Assembly: GCA_963770375.1 (NCBI GenBank)
Contig: CAVYPM010000017.1
Coordinates: 248,001 to 312,000 of the forward strand
Source of the DNA: DASVBE01 sp963770375
GTDB lineage: Bacteria > Actinomycetota > Actinomycetes > Streptosporangiales > Streptosporangiaceae
DNA: 64,000 nt
Direction of reading: 5' to 3'
Position 1 is the stretch's first letter; the number at the start of each line of letters is the position of its first letter. Position numbers and translations under genes: made by a program. This document shows positions 17,369 through 26,444 of the stretch, one piece after another. The notes beneath the pieces are model-generated. The model ran no database searches. It was not told the DNA's origin and saw only the letters and a program-made list of their open reading frames with translations.

Positions 17369-17765
17369 GTGGGGTACACGACCGCAGCGTGGCTCAGCTT
17401 CGGCGGGGCCCTGGCTGCCGTGGCCGGTGCGCTGACCGGCCTGCTGTTCGTCGCGCTGTCGGTGAAGGCTGATGCGCTGGCCGCGTCACGCAGCCTCCGC
17501 TCCCGCGCCGCTCAGACCCTGGTGCTGTTCATGATCTCCGTGCTCATCGCGGTGTTGCTGGTGGCTCCTCAGCCACCGGGCGCCCTGGGCGCGTGCGGGT
17601 CTGCCTGCCGCAACACGATCTGCCGCCGTGCTGGTCGGCGTGGCCGGGCTCACCTTCCTGCTGAAGGCCGGCGGTGGCTTGTACTGGCTGATTCCCGCCG
17701 CGGTGGCGAGTCTCCTGGGCGGCGTGGTCAACGCATGGCTGTTCCTTGTCAGGGTGACCAGCTAA
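17369..17765 (+). pseudogene. Remnant of a small actinobacterial multi-helix membrane protein
   Basis: The first ~65 codons encode GYTTAAWLSFGGALAAVAGALTGLLFVALS followed by QTLVLFMISVLIAVLLVAPQ, two helices typical of a ~150-180-residue actinobacterial membrane family. Near 17,580-17,640 the frame shifts. A last helix pair, AVLVGVAGLTFLLKAGGGLYWLIP to VVNAWLFLV, ends at TAA 17,763-17,765 in another register. Only about 130 codons remain, so about 40 residues in the middle seem to be lost as well as the frame. Follows parC by 20 bases. Confidence 0.55.
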
Positions 17766-17856
17766 TCCCCCGCAGCTGCAGGCCGCCCATGATCCCGAAG
17801 GGTTCTCGGACACCCGCCATCCTCCGCGATCATGGAATGCCGGGGCGGGTTCGGGG

Positions 17857-19044
17857 TTACTGGACGTGCCAGACGCGCCAGAGGGCGGCTGGCTCGGTCA
17901 GCGGGTCGCCGTGGACCACGGTGAAGTGGGCCGGGTCGCCGACCGCGATGCGCCCGGCGCGGGCGTCGCCGAGGACGTCGCCGCCCCGCCAGGTGGCCGC
18001 GCCGAGCGCCTCCCAGGGCTCCAGGCCCGCGTCGACCAGGCACTCGACCTCCCAGGCCAGGTGCCCGGCGCGGACCGAGCCGCCGCCGAAGTCGCTGCCC
18101 GCGGCGATCGGCACGTCCGCGGCGTGGGCGGCCCTGATGCTGGCCTCGGCGGTCTCCCGCAGCTCCGCGGTCCGCTTGACGCCGTCCCCGGTGGTGAACC
18201 GGTCGACGGTCGTGGTGGTCGCGAAGCCCTGCCAGGACCGCAGCACGGACAGCGTGGAGACCACGGTGACCCGGTTCTCGGCCAGCAGCCGGGCCACGTC
18301 GGCGTCGATGGTGAACCCGTGCTCCAGCGTGTCCACCGCGGACTCGGCGGCCAGCTTGCAGTTGGCCAGGCCGGTGCCGTGCGCGGCCACGGTCGCGCCG
18401 CGGGCGTGCACCGCGTCCACCACCCGCCGGACCTCGGCGGCGGACCAGGGGGCCACGCCGGCGTCCGGGCCGTCCAGGTACAGCTTGATCAGGTCGGCGC
18501 CGTCGTCCAGCTGACCGAGCGCGGCGGCCAGCAGCGCGTCCGCGTCGGCCGCCTCGACCGCCAGCCCGGCGGGCAGGCTGCCGGCCTTGGTCAGCCAGGT
18601 GCCCGCGGCGCGGATGTAGGGGAAGCCCGGCCGGCCCTGCCACTGGTCGCGCAGGGACAGCGCGAGGGCCCGCTCCCGCCCGTCCGGGGTGTCCGCCCGC
18701 CGCGGTGAGCCGACGTCCCTGACCCACCGGACCCCGGACGCGACCAGCAGCGCCGCGTTGCGCTCCGCGGCCTTCTCCAGCTCGGCGGTCGGGTCGGCGC
18801 CACGGTCGATCCAGTGCGCCCCGCCCGGCAGGGTCAGATGGCTGTGGCAGTCCACGAACGACGGCACGATCGTGGCCCCGCTGGCGTCGATCACCTCGGC
18901 GGAGTCCCAGGCTTCCGTGGGCACCTCCCCGTGGAAGATCCCGGCCACCTCGCCCCCCGCCACCAGGACACTGACCGAAGTCTGCAGCTCCGGTCCGGTT
19001 CCGTCGGCCAGCGCGGCGCCGTGCAGCAGCAGGTTCTTAGCCAC
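17857..19044 (-). CDS. Amidohydrolase-family metal-dependent hydrolase
   Basis: 395 residues of the TIM-barrel amidohydrolase superfamily (imidazolonepropionase/prolidase-like). Metal ligands: DCHSHL (HxH, about 66-68), Lys in DGADLIKLYLDG, His in TVAAHGTG and LEHGF, Asp in AAGSDFGG. The true substrate is unknown; relatives hydrolyse cyclic amides or Xaa-Pro peptides. GTG 19044 follows GGAAGGA at good spacing. Lies between the convergent parC and parE. Confidence 0.85.
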   Translation of the reverse strand: MAKNLLLHGAALADGTGPELQTSVSVLVAGGEVAGIFHGEVPTEAWDSAEVIDASGATIVPSFVDCHSHLTLPGGAHWIDRGADPTAELEKAAERNAALLVASGVRWVRDVGSPRRADTPDGRERALALSLRDQWQGRPGFPYIRAAGTWLTKAGSLPAGLAVEAADADALLAAALGQLDDGADLIKLYLDGPDAGVAPWSAAEVRRVVDAVHARGATVAAHGTGLANCKLAAESAVDTLEHGFTIDADVARLLAENRVTVVSTLSVLRSWQGFATTTTVDRFTTGDGVKRTAELRETAEASIRAAHAADVPIAAGSDFGGGSVRAGHLAWEVECLVDAGLEPWEALGAATWRGGDVLGDARAGRIAVGDPAHFTVVHGDPLTEPAALWRVWHVQ

Positions 19045-19387
19045 CGGGGGTCCTTCCGTCGAGGGGCCAGTCCATGATCAGTATCCGCCTGCCCCTCTCC
19101 GCCCCCCGACCGCCCCCACCCGGCGAGCAGAACCGCACGGGCCCCTCGCAGCACAGAACCCACTCACCCGGCCGGCCGTGACCGGGGCATGCGCCTCGCG
19201 GGCGAGCCGCCATCGGCGAACTGGCGCCGCCCGCCTACGGCCGCGCCGCCGGGACCCCGGCGGGGTCATGCGCCCTTGCGAGCCGCGCCGTTACCGGCGC
19301 ACTGGCGCCGCCTGCTACGGCGGGACCGCTGGCCCCCGCCGGGACCGGCGCCCGTGGCCATCGCCAGGCCCCGGTGGGCGGGGGTCT
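19045..19387. repeat. Gene-free gap with an imperfect ~79-bp tandem duplication
   Basis: No gene is apparent between the amidohydrolase start and the parE stop. Bases 19188-19266 and 19267-19345 are two diverged copies: both begin CATGCGCC and share GCGAGCCGC and ACTGGCGCCGCC followed by CTACGGC. Hairpin potential is high (GGGACCCCGGCGGGG). Downstream of parE it may end transcription. Confidence 0.5.
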
Positions 19388-21532
19388 TTAGATATCGATC
19401 CGGCTGGGGTCGAGCTCGGTGGCGCCGCTGACGATGAAGTCGCGGCGGGGGCCGACCTCGCTGCCCATGAGCAGGTCGAAGATGCCGGACGCGGCCGCCG
19501 TGTCGCCGATCCGGATCCGGCGCAGGGTGCGGTGACGCGGGTCCATGGTGGTCTCGGCCAGCTGGACGGCGTCCATCTCGCCGAGGCCCTTGTACCGCTG
19601 CGGCGGCTCCTCCCAGCGCTGGCCCTTGCGCTCCAGCTCCAGCAGGGTGCGGTGCAGCTCGGCGTCGGAGTAGGTGTAGACGTACCGGGGCTGGTTCTTC
19701 TTCGGGCTGAGCAGCTTGACCCGGTGCAGCGGCGGGACCGCGGCGAACACCCGGCCCGCCTCGACCATCGGCCGCATGTAGCGGTGGAACAGGGTGAGCA
19801 GCAGGCAGCGGATGTGGGCGCCGTCGACGTCGGCGTCGGCCATGAAGATGACCCGCTGGTAGCGGGCCGCGTCGAGGTCGAACGCGCCGCCTGAGCCGGC
19901 GCCGATGACCTGGATGATGGCGGCGCACTCGGCGTTCTTCAGCATGTCCGAGAGGGACGCCTTCTGCACGTTGAGGATCTTGCCGCGGATCGGCAGCAGG
20001 GCCTGGAACTCGGAGTTGCGGGCCAGCTTGGCGGTGCCCAGCGCGGAGTCGCCCTCGACGATGAACAGCTCGCTGCGGTCGTCGGCGGACCGGCAGTCGG
20101 CCAGCTTGGCCGGGAGGGCCGAGCTGGCCAGGGCCGACTTGCGGCGCTGGTTCTCGCGGTGCTCGCGGGCCGCGATCCTGGTACGGGCGGCGGTGGCGAC
20201 CTTCTCGAGGACGGCCCGGGCCTGTGCCTTGGCCACCTTGCCGCGGGACTCGAAGAACTCCTTCAGCTCAGCGCTGACGACCTGCTGGACGATCCTGGTC
20301 GCGGCCGGGGTGCCGAGCACCTCCTTGGTCTGGCCCTCGAACTGCGGCTCGGGCAGCCGCACGGCGACGACCGCGGTCAGGCCCTCGGTCACGTCGTCCT
20401 TGGTGACCGCTTCCTCGTCGGCCTTGACCAGCCTGGTGGCCCGGAGCTGCTCGTTCAGCGTGCGGACCAGGGCCCGGTCGAAGCCGGTCAGATGGGTGCC
20501 GCCCTTCGGGGTGGCGATGACGTTGACGAACGAGCGGGTCACGGTGTCGTACCCGGAGTCCCAGCACAGCGCCACGTCGACGGTGAGCTCGCGCTCCACC
20601 TCGGTGGGCGTCAGGTGGCCCTGGTCGTCGAGGACCGGCACGGTCTCGGTGAACTGGCCCGCCCCGGCCAGGCGGATGACCTCGGACACCGGGGTGCCGG
20701 ACGACAGGTGCTCGCAGAACTCGCTGATCCCGCCCTCGAACCGGAACGTCGCCTCCTGCGGGCCGGAGCGGCCCGCGTCGGCGTCGTCGTCGGCGGGGCG
20801 GACCAGGGCCAGCGCCGGGGGCCGGTCGTCGCGGACCCGGATGGCCAGGCCGGGCACCAGGTAGGCGGTCTGCCGGGCGCGCTGGGTGATGCTGTCGAAG
20901 GACCACTGCGAGTCGGCCACGAAGATCTGCCGGTCCGGCCAGAACCGGATCCGGGTGCCGGTCAGCGTCCTGGCCACGCGGCGCACCTTGCGCAGGCCGG
21001 GCCCGGCGACGAACGGCGCGTCGGGGCCGTCGCCGGCGAACTCGCCGGGGACCCCGCGGCGGAAGCTGGCCACCCACTCGTGCCCGCCCCGGTCCACGGC
21101 CACGTCCATCCGGGCGGCCAGCGCGTTGACCACCGAGGCGCCCACGCCGTGCAGGCCGCCGGAGGCGGTGTAGGACCCGCCGCCGAACTTGCCGCCCGCG
21201 TGCAGCCGGGTCATCACCAGCTCGACGCCGCTCAGCCCGGTCTTCGGCTCGATGTCCACCGGGATGCCGCGGCCATGGTCGTGGACCTCGGCGGACCCGT
21301 CCGGGTGCAGCACGACGTCGATCTCGTCGCCGTGGCCGCCCAGCGCCTCGTCGACCGCGTTGTCGATGATCTCCCAGAGGCAGTGGGCCATGCCGCGGCC
21401 GTCGGTGGACCCGATGTACATGCCGGGGCGCTTGCGGACCGCCTCCAGGCCCTCGAGCACGGTCAGATGGCGCGCGGTGTAGCCATCGGAGGGGGCGGCT
21501 CGCCGGGCGGGCGCGGAACTCACGACGGTCAC
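19388..21532 (-). CDS. parE: DNA topoisomerase IV subunit B
   Basis: 714-residue ATPase subunit of type IIA topoisomerase, which decatenates chromosomes with ParC. GHKL ATP site: EIIDNAVDEAL, DHGRGIPV, and the lid GGLHGVGASVVNAL. TOPRIM domain: VEGDSALG (about 485) and the DADVDG metal motif (about 565). PQRYKGLGEM near the end is also conserved. GTG 21532 follows AGGAGA at 8 bases. Streptomyces also have parE close to hrdB and parC, which supports ParE over GyrB. Confidence 0.93.
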   Translation of the reverse strand: MTVVSSAPARRAAPSDGYTARHLTVLEGLEAVRKRPGMYIGSTDGRGMAHCLWEIIDNAVDEALGGHGDEIDVVLHPDGSAEVHDHGRGIPVDIEPKTGLSGVELVMTRLHAGGKFGGGSYTASGGLHGVGASVVNALAARMDVAVDRGGHEWVASFRRGVPGEFAGDGPDAPFVAGPGLRKVRRVARTLTGTRIRFWPDRQIFVADSQWSFDSITQRARQTAYLVPGLAIRVRDDRPPALALVRPADDDADAGRSGPQEATFRFEGGISEFCEHLSSGTPVSEVIRLAGAGQFTETVPVLDDQGHLTPTEVERELTVDVALCWDSGYDTVTRSFVNVIATPKGGTHLTGFDRALVRTLNEQLRATRLVKADEEAVTKDDVTEGLTAVVAVRLPEPQFEGQTKEVLGTPAATRIVQQVVSAELKEFFESRGKVAKAQARAVLEKVATAARTRIAAREHRENQRRKSALASSALPAKLADCRSADDRSELFIVEGDSALGTAKLARNSEFQALLPIRGKILNVQKASLSDMLKNAECAAIIQVIGAGSGGAFDLDAARYQRVIFMADADVDGAHIRCLLLTLFHRYMRPMVEAGRVFAAVPPLHRVKLLSPKKNQPRYVYTYSDAELHRTLLELERKGQRWEEPPQRYKGLGEMDAVQLAETTMDPRHRTLRRIRIGDTAAASGIFDLLMGSEVGPRRDFIVSGATELDPSRIDI

Positions 21533-21949
21533 CTGCAGATCTCCTGACTCCAGAGGCAGTGCTTGCTGGCGAGCTGCGGGCCGCTATGAGCGGCCCTCCG
21601 CTCGCCTGCCAGCCCCGGTTTGGCTCTGAAGGCAGGGTAACGGCCGGCTCTGTCAGCCTGGCGCAACCACGCCGCCACATACCCGGCGACCTGGGGCAAC
21701 ATGCACCGGGCCGGCCGGGGCTGGCCGGGGCGCCCGCACTGACCAGCCAGGACAGGTCCGGGAACGGCTCATTCTGCCCGCCGGCGACCGCCGCGGGGGC
21801 CGGAAAACCCGCCGCTGCGAGGGTGTTCGCTCGTGGCGTACAAACCCCCGCCCGGGGAAGCTCCCCTTCGGGGGGTGTGTTGTGATGCTGTGTAAGCAAC
21901 GTTCGGTGGCCCTGCCGGCGGAGCCGGAGGGCACAGGCGAGGAGGCGAC
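21533..21949. promoter_or_regulatory. Divergent intergenic region parE / DUF7455 gene, with a deleted repeat copy
   Basis: 417 bases between divergent genes. Bases 21551-21608 hold a short form of the dispersed repeat (both ends, GCTTGCTGGCGAGCTGCGGG and GGCCCTCCGCTCGCCTGCCA, without the middle). Further on, CGGGGAAGCTCCCCTTCGGGG (near 21855) can fold. A GTTGTGATGCTGTGTAAGC stretch near 21880 is AT-rich for this genome and may carry the plus-strand promoter; no clear -35/-10 pair was seen. Confidence 0.4.
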
Positions 21950-22162
21950 ATGACCGGAGCGATAGCCCCACCCAAGCCGCTCAACGCCATGGACCTGTGT
22001 GACCGGTGCGGCGCCCAGGCCTATGTCCGTGTCGTACTCCAGGGTGACGCGGAGCTGCTGTTCTGCGCGCATCACAACCGGCAGCACGCCGCGGCGCTGG
22101 CCAAGGTCGCTGTCGATATCCAGGACGAGACCGACCGGCTGAGTGCTGCTGGGGGCCGATAG
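21950..22162 (+). CDS. DUF7455 small zinc-ribbon-like protein
   Basis: 70 residues. A CDRCGAQAYVRV...LLFCAHHNRQH pattern (CxxC then CxxH) suggests a zinc site, though no metal data exist. The family is actinobacterial, highly conserved beside the principal sigma factor gene, and of unknown function. ATG 21950 has a strong GAGGAGG ribosome site. Followed by a clear terminator. Confidence 0.88.
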   Translation: MTGAIAPPKPLNAMDLCDRCGAQAYVRVVLQGDAELLFCAHHNRQHAAALAKVAVDIQDETDRLSAAGGR

Positions 22163-22203
22163 GCCTGACGCCGCAGGCGGCCGGTAAGCCATAACCCCAG
22201 GGA

Positions 22204-22236
22204 CCCGCTAGCAGCCCCGCTGCTAGCGGGTTTCCT
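22204..22236 (+). terminator. Intrinsic terminator of the DUF7455 gene
   Basis: CCCGCTAGCAG (22204-22214) pairs perfectly over 11 bp with CTGCTAGCGGG (22220-22230), loop of 5, followed by TTTCCTTCT. Confidence 0.85.
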
Positions 22237-22249
22237 TCTGGCCGGAAGA

Positions 22250-22297
22250 CGGGACCGGGCGGCTGCCCCGCAGGGGGCGGCCGCCCGGTCCCGTTTG
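22250..22297. terminator. Long hairpin at the rpoD 3' end, probably bidirectional
   Basis: CGGGACCGGGCGGC (22250-22263) pairs over 14 bp with GCCGCCCGGTCCCG (22280-22293); the 16-base loop itself can pair CCCC with GGGG. It lies 12 bases beyond the rpoD stop. TTTG follows on the plus strand only, so on the minus strand it would be a U-less type. Confidence 0.7.
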
Positions 22298-22305
22298 CCG
22301 TGCGG

Positions 22306-23886
22306 TCAGTCCAGGTAGTCCCGCAGGACCTGAGACCGGGACGGGTGGCGGAGCTTGGACATGGTCTTGGACTCGATCTGGCGGATCCGCTCCCGGGTCA
22401 CGCCGTAGACCTTGCCGATCTCGTCCAGGGTCTTGGGCTGGCCGTCGGTCAGGCCGAACCGCATCGAGACCACGCCGGCCTCGCGCTCGGACAGCGTGTC
22501 CAGCACCGAGTGCAGCTGCTCCTGGAGCAGGGTGAAGCTGACCGCCTCGCCCGGCTGGATCGCCTCGGAGTCCTCGATCAGGTCGCCGAACTCGCTGTCG
22601 CCGTCCTCGCCGAGCGGGGTGTGCAGGGAGATCGGCTCGCGGCCGTACTTCTGCACCTCGATGACCTTTTCCGGGGTCATGTCGAGCTCGGCGGCCAGCT
22701 CCTCCGGGGTGGGCTCGCGGCCCAGGTCCTGGAGCATCTGCCGCTGCACCCGGGCCAGCTTGTTGATGACCTCGACCATGTGGACCGGGATCCGGATGGT
22801 CCGGGCCTGGTCGGCCATGGCGCGGGTGATGGCCTGGCGGATCCACCAGGTGGCGTAGGTGGAGAACTTGTAGCCCTTGGTGTAGTCGAACTTCTCCACC
22901 GCGCGGATCAGGCCCAGGTTGCCCTCCTGGATCAGGTCCAGGAACAGCATCCCGCGGCCCGTGTACCGCTTGGCCAGCGAGACCACCAGCCGCAGGTTGG
23001 CCTCCAGCAGGTGGTTCTTGGCCCGGCGCCCGTCGTCGGCGATCCACTCCAGGTCGCCGCGCGCGTCCAGGTGCAGCGTGCCCCGGCCCTCGGCCAGCTT
23101 CTCCTCGGCGAACAGGCCCGCCTCGATCCGCTTGGCCAGCTCCACCTCCTGCTCGGCGTTGAGCAGCGGGACCTTGCCGATCTGCTTGAGGTAGTCCTTG
23201 ACCGGGTCGGCGGTGGCGCCGGCCGCGGCGACCTGCGCGGCGGGCAGGTCCTCGTCGTCGTCGCCGTAGACGAACGCCTCGTCCTCGGGCTCCTCGCCGG
23301 TCTTGGTCCCGGGCGGGGCGACCACCCGGCCGGCCACGGCCGCGCCGGGCTGGCCGGCCGCGCTGTCCGGGGCCACGGCGCCGCCGGCGGCGGCGGCCGG
23401 CTCGCCGTCACCGTCCGCGTCCGCCTCGGCGTCCGTGTCGGTGGCGTCGTCCTCGGCTACGAGCTCGTCCAGCTCGGCAAGCTCACCCTCGACGTCGACG
23501 TCGTCGGCCAGTTCGACGGCCGCCGCCTCGAAGTCGGCCTCGCCTTCGAGGTCGTCGGCGTCGGCGTCGTCCGCGGTGCCGTCGAGGCCCGCCTCGTCCG
23601 TGCCCGCGTCGGCGTCTTCGGCCGGGCCGGCCGCGCGCTCCGGCGCGTCCGCGCCGGCCCGCCCGCGCCCGCCCTTGCGGCGGCTGGGCGGCCCGTCCTG
23701 GCCTGCGGACCCGCCCGCGTGCGGGCTCGCGTCCGTCTCCGGGTCGGCGAGGGCTACCGCGGAGTCCGCGCGGCCGCCGTTCGGCTCAGCCGCACCGCGC
23801 CCACGGGGCTTGCCCGTCGCCGGCCGGCCATTGCGGCCCGTGCTGCCTGGCTGCCTCCGCGCTGCGGAGCCTGCAGCGCTTGCCAC
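22306..23886 (-). CDS. rpoD: Principal RNA polymerase sigma factor (HrdB/SigA type)
   Basis: About 526 residues. The N-terminal ~200 are Ala/Asp/Glu-rich and poorly conserved. Region 1.2 DPVKDYLKQIGKVPLL, region 2 LRLVVSLAKRYTGRGMLFLDLIQEGNLG and TYATWWIRQAITRA (-10 recognition), region 3, and region 4 TLDEIGKVYGVTRERIRQIESK (-35 recognition) are complete. GTG 23886 is preferred to GTG 23895, because GGAAGGGG lies directly against the latter but 8 bases from the former. Neighbourhood (DUF7455, parE) matches that of Streptomyces hrdB. Confidence 0.95.
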   Translation of the reverse strand: MASAAGSAARRQPGSTGRNGRPATGKPRGRGAAEPNGGRADSAVALADPETDASPHAGGSAGQDGPPSRRKGGRGRAGADAPERAAGPAEDADAGTDEAGLDGTADDADADDLEGEADFEAAAVELADDVDVEGELAELDELVAEDDATDTDAEADADGDGEPAAAAGGAVAPDSAAGQPGAAVAGRVVAPPGTKTGEEPEDEAFVYGDDDEDLPAAQVAAAGATADPVKDYLKQIGKVPLLNAEQEVELAKRIEAGLFAEEKLAEGRGTLHLDARGDLEWIADDGRRAKNHLLEANLRLVVSLAKRYTGRGMLFLDLIQEGNLGLIRAVEKFDYTKGYKFSTYATWWIRQAITRAMADQARTIRIPVHMVEVINKLARVQRQMLQDLGREPTPEELAAELDMTPEKVIEVQKYGREPISLHTPLGEDGDSEFGDLIEDSEAIQPGEAVSFTLLQEQLHSVLDTLSEREAGVVSMRFGLTDGQPKTLDEIGKVYGVTRERIRQIESKTMSKLRHPSRSQVLRDYLD

Positions 23887-24194
23887 CGCAGTCACCCCTT
23901 CCTTCGCTCAATGGCGGCCAACCGCTGAGCGCTCGACCTATGGCTGACCGGACTGGCAAGCGACACGGACACCCTCTCCTGCATACGTATGGCGGGAAAT
24001 GGACCCTACCGCGGGTCTGGCTGGGACGAGGCCGGTCACCGCACCCACGACGCTCGCCACGGCGACCCGACTCGGCTGACTTCCCGCCTTCCACCTTAGG
24101 CGGAGTCTGAAGGTAGGTCGTACCACACGGGCCCGTGACCGCGCGAAATCCCGCCCGGCAGGCGCCCCCCGGGGTGCCCCTGACCCCGCTTTTC
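23887..24194 (-). promoter_or_regulatory. Region upstream of rpoD with a candidate -10 box
   Basis: Gene-free stretch between the phosphatase stop and rpoD. On the minus strand TAGGGT (plus coordinates 24003-24008) is the best -10 candidate, leaving a leader of about 115 bases. Nothing else recognised. Confidence 0.4.
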
Positions 24195-26435
24195 TCATCC
24201 CTTGCCCCTCCTGCTGCCCGTCGCGGCGTCCGGCGGGCCGGCCGGCGGCGGATCGCCCCGGTGCGGGATGTGCAGCACCAGCACCGTCACGTCGTCGTCC
24301 TGCTCGTAGCCGGTGAGCATCCGCTCGACCAGGTAGCCGAGCAGCCGCTCCGGGTCCTCGACCACGTCGGCCGGCGCCTGCCCGGCCACCGCCACCAGCT
24401 CGTCCAGGCCGGCGTCGAGGCCGCGCTTGCGGTTCTCCACCAGCCCGTCGGAGTACAGCACCGCCGTGTTACCAGGCGGCAGCCGGAAAGCATATTGCTG
24501 CCGGGGGCTGGTCCAGCCCAGCGGAGTGCCCGCTTCGGTGGTGTCCAGCCGCGGCGGCCCGTCCGCGGACAGCAGCAGCGGCGGCAGGTGCCCGGCGTTG
24601 CCCGCCAGCCCGTCCCCGGTTTCCGGGTCGACCACCAGGTAGGCCACGGTGGTGACCTGCTCTTCCTGCTCGGTCGCCTCGAACAGGCGGTCCAGGCCGG
24701 ACAGCACGGCCGCGGGCCGCGGGTCGGTCAGCGCCAGCGCGCGCAGCGCGTTGCGGACCCGGCCCATGCCCGCCGCGGCGGTCAGCCCCTTGCCCATCAC
24801 GTCGCCGGCCGCAACCGCCAGCTTGCCGTCCGGCAGCCGGAACGCGTCGTACCAGTCGCCGCCGATCTCCATGTTCCTGGTCACCGGCATGTAGCTGGCC
24901 TCGAGCACGATGCCGGGCACGGTCGGCAGGGTGTCAGGCAGCAGGCTGCGCTGCAGGGTCTCCGCCGTGGTGTGCTCCCGCTCGAACAGCGTGGCCCGCT
25001 CCAGCGCCAGCGCGCACTGCCCGGCCAGGGCCTCCAGGAAGACCCGCTCCTCCTCGGTGATCTGGCGCGGCCGGGTGAACGAGAACCGCAGCGCGCCCAG
25101 CGGCGCGCCCGCGGCGATCAGCGGCAGGCCGACCCAGGCCCGCTCGTCGCTGTGGGTCAGGAACAGGCCCACGTTGGCCACGCCGTCGAACTGGCGGCGC
25201 AGCGCCTCGGGGCTTTCCAGCAGCAGCGGCCGCCGGGTCAGGATCGCGGCGGTCATCACGCTCGGCGTGTCCAGCGGGATGTCGTCGGCCGGGGCGCCCG
25301 GGCCGGTTGGCAGCGCGGACGGCGAGACCGTATTCAGCCGGAGCCGCTCCGGGTTCAGCAGCGCGACGACGGACCGGTCCGCGCCGATCGCCGACCGGCC
25401 GACCTCGGTGATCACCTCGACGACCTGCTCCACGGTCAGCGCCTCGGCGAGCATCGAGGTGGCCTGCTGCAGGCGGGCCGTGCGCAGCGCGGCCGCGGAC
25501 AGCTGCTCGGTCAGCCGGCCGCGCATCTCCTCGGCCTCGCGCTGGCCGGTCACGTCGGTGCTGGCGCCGACCCACTCGACGATCCGCCCGTCCCGCTCGA
25601 TCGGCACCGCGCGAACGTCGAAGTGCCGGTACGAGCCGGTCTTGGTGCGGACCCGGTAGCGGGCGTCGAACACCTTGCCGGTGCTGATGCAGTCCCGCCA
25701 GTCGCGCTCGACCCGGTCCCGGTCCTCCGGGTGGATGGCGTCCAGCCAGCCGCTGCCGCGGAACTCCTCGGCAGACTGGCCGGTGATCCACCGCCACTCC
25801 GGCGAGTCCTCGGCGATCTCCCCGGTGGGCGTGGTCACCCACACCACCTGCGCGCCGGCCTGGACCAGCGACCGGTAGCGCTCCTCGCTGCGTCTCACCG
25901 CCTCCTGGGAGTTCTGCCGGTCGGTGATGTCCACCGCGATCAGCGCGACGCCGGTGATGTCGCCGTCCGGGTCGTGGGAGGGGAACCAGGAGAACGCCCA
26001 GTGCCGGAACTGCTGGCTGCCCGCGGACGGGCTGGCGGGCGGCGCGCCGGTTCCCGCGGCCGGGACGGCGGGCGCCGCCGGGTCCTGGCCGTCCCTGGCC
26101 GGCGCAGCGGCCCCGTCCGGGGCCGGCACCGGGAACGTGACCGCCTGGTCGGATTCGAGCAGCGGCTGGTCCTCGGCGAGCACCTGGCGGACCGCCGATT
26201 CGGCCCGGCCGGCCAGCGGCCCGGGCCAGATCTCGGACGGCGTGCGGCCGATGTGCTCGGACTGGTCAATCCCCTGCCACCGGGCCAGGGTCTGGTTCAC
26301 CCGGCGGAACCGCAGGTCAGAGCCGAAGAAGGCGAACGCGATCGGGGCTTCCCGCAGCAGCGTGGCCAGCAGGGCGGAGTCGGACACGTCCATCCCTGAC
26401 ACGCGAGGGCCCGGCACCGACGTCCCGGTGCTCAT
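24195..26435 (-). CDS. PAS-PAS-GAF sensor with a SpoIIE/PP2C-type Ser/Thr phosphatase domain
   Basis: About 746 residues. PAS 1 (~20-90; LLREAPIAFAFFGSDLRFRRVN) is interrupted by an Ala/Pro-rich linker, then PAS 2 (~180-310, with FDARYRVRTKTGSYRHFDVRAVPI), GAF (~340-490), and a PP2C-like phosphatase (~510-735) with RSLLPDTLP, IGGDWYDAF, GDVMGKG, NAGHLPP, YSDGLVE and QDDDVTVLVL. Such proteins act in partner-switching control of anti-sigma-factor antagonists. No HATPase or STAS partner is nearby. The start is uncertain: ATG 26435 or ATG 26393. Confidence 0.88.
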   Translation of the reverse strand: MSTGTSVPGPRVSGMDVSDSALLATLLREAPIAFAFFGSDLRFRRVNQTLARWQGIDQSEHIGRTPSEIWPGPLAGRAESAVRQVLAEDQPLLESDQAVTFPVPAPDGAAAPARDGQDPAAPAVPAAGTGAPPASPSAGSQQFRHWAFSWFPSHDPDGDITGVALIAVDITDRQNSQEAVRRSEERYRSLVQAGAQVVWVTTPTGEIAEDSPEWRWITGQSAEEFRGSGWLDAIHPEDRDRVERDWRDCISTGKVFDARYRVRTKTGSYRHFDVRAVPIERDGRIVEWVGASTDVTGQREAEEMRGRLTEQLSAAALRTARLQQATSMLAEALTVEQVVEVITEVGRSAIGADRSVVALLNPERLRLNTVSPSALPTGPGAPADDIPLDTPSVMTAAILTRRPLLLESPEALRRQFDGVANVGLFLTHSDERAWVGLPLIAAGAPLGALRFSFTRPRQITEEERVFLEALAGQCALALERATLFEREHTTAETLQRSLLPDTLPTVPGIVLEASYMPVTRNMEIGGDWYDAFRLPDGKLAVAAGDVMGKGLTAAAGMGRVRNALRALALTDPRPAAVLSGLDRLFEATEQEEQVTTVAYLVVDPETGDGLAGNAGHLPPLLLSADGPPRLDTTEAGTPLGWTSPRQQYAFRLPPGNTAVLYSDGLVENRKRGLDAGLDELVAVAGQAPADVVEDPERLLGYLVERMLTGYEQDDDVTVLVLHIPHRGDPPPAGPPDAATGSRRGKG

Positions 26436-26444
26436 GTGCAGCAC

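Noticed and set aside
24135..26399. A 754-codon open frame on the plus strand opposite the phosphatase
   Set aside because: Shadow frame; all PAS, GAF and PP2C motifs lie on the minus strand.
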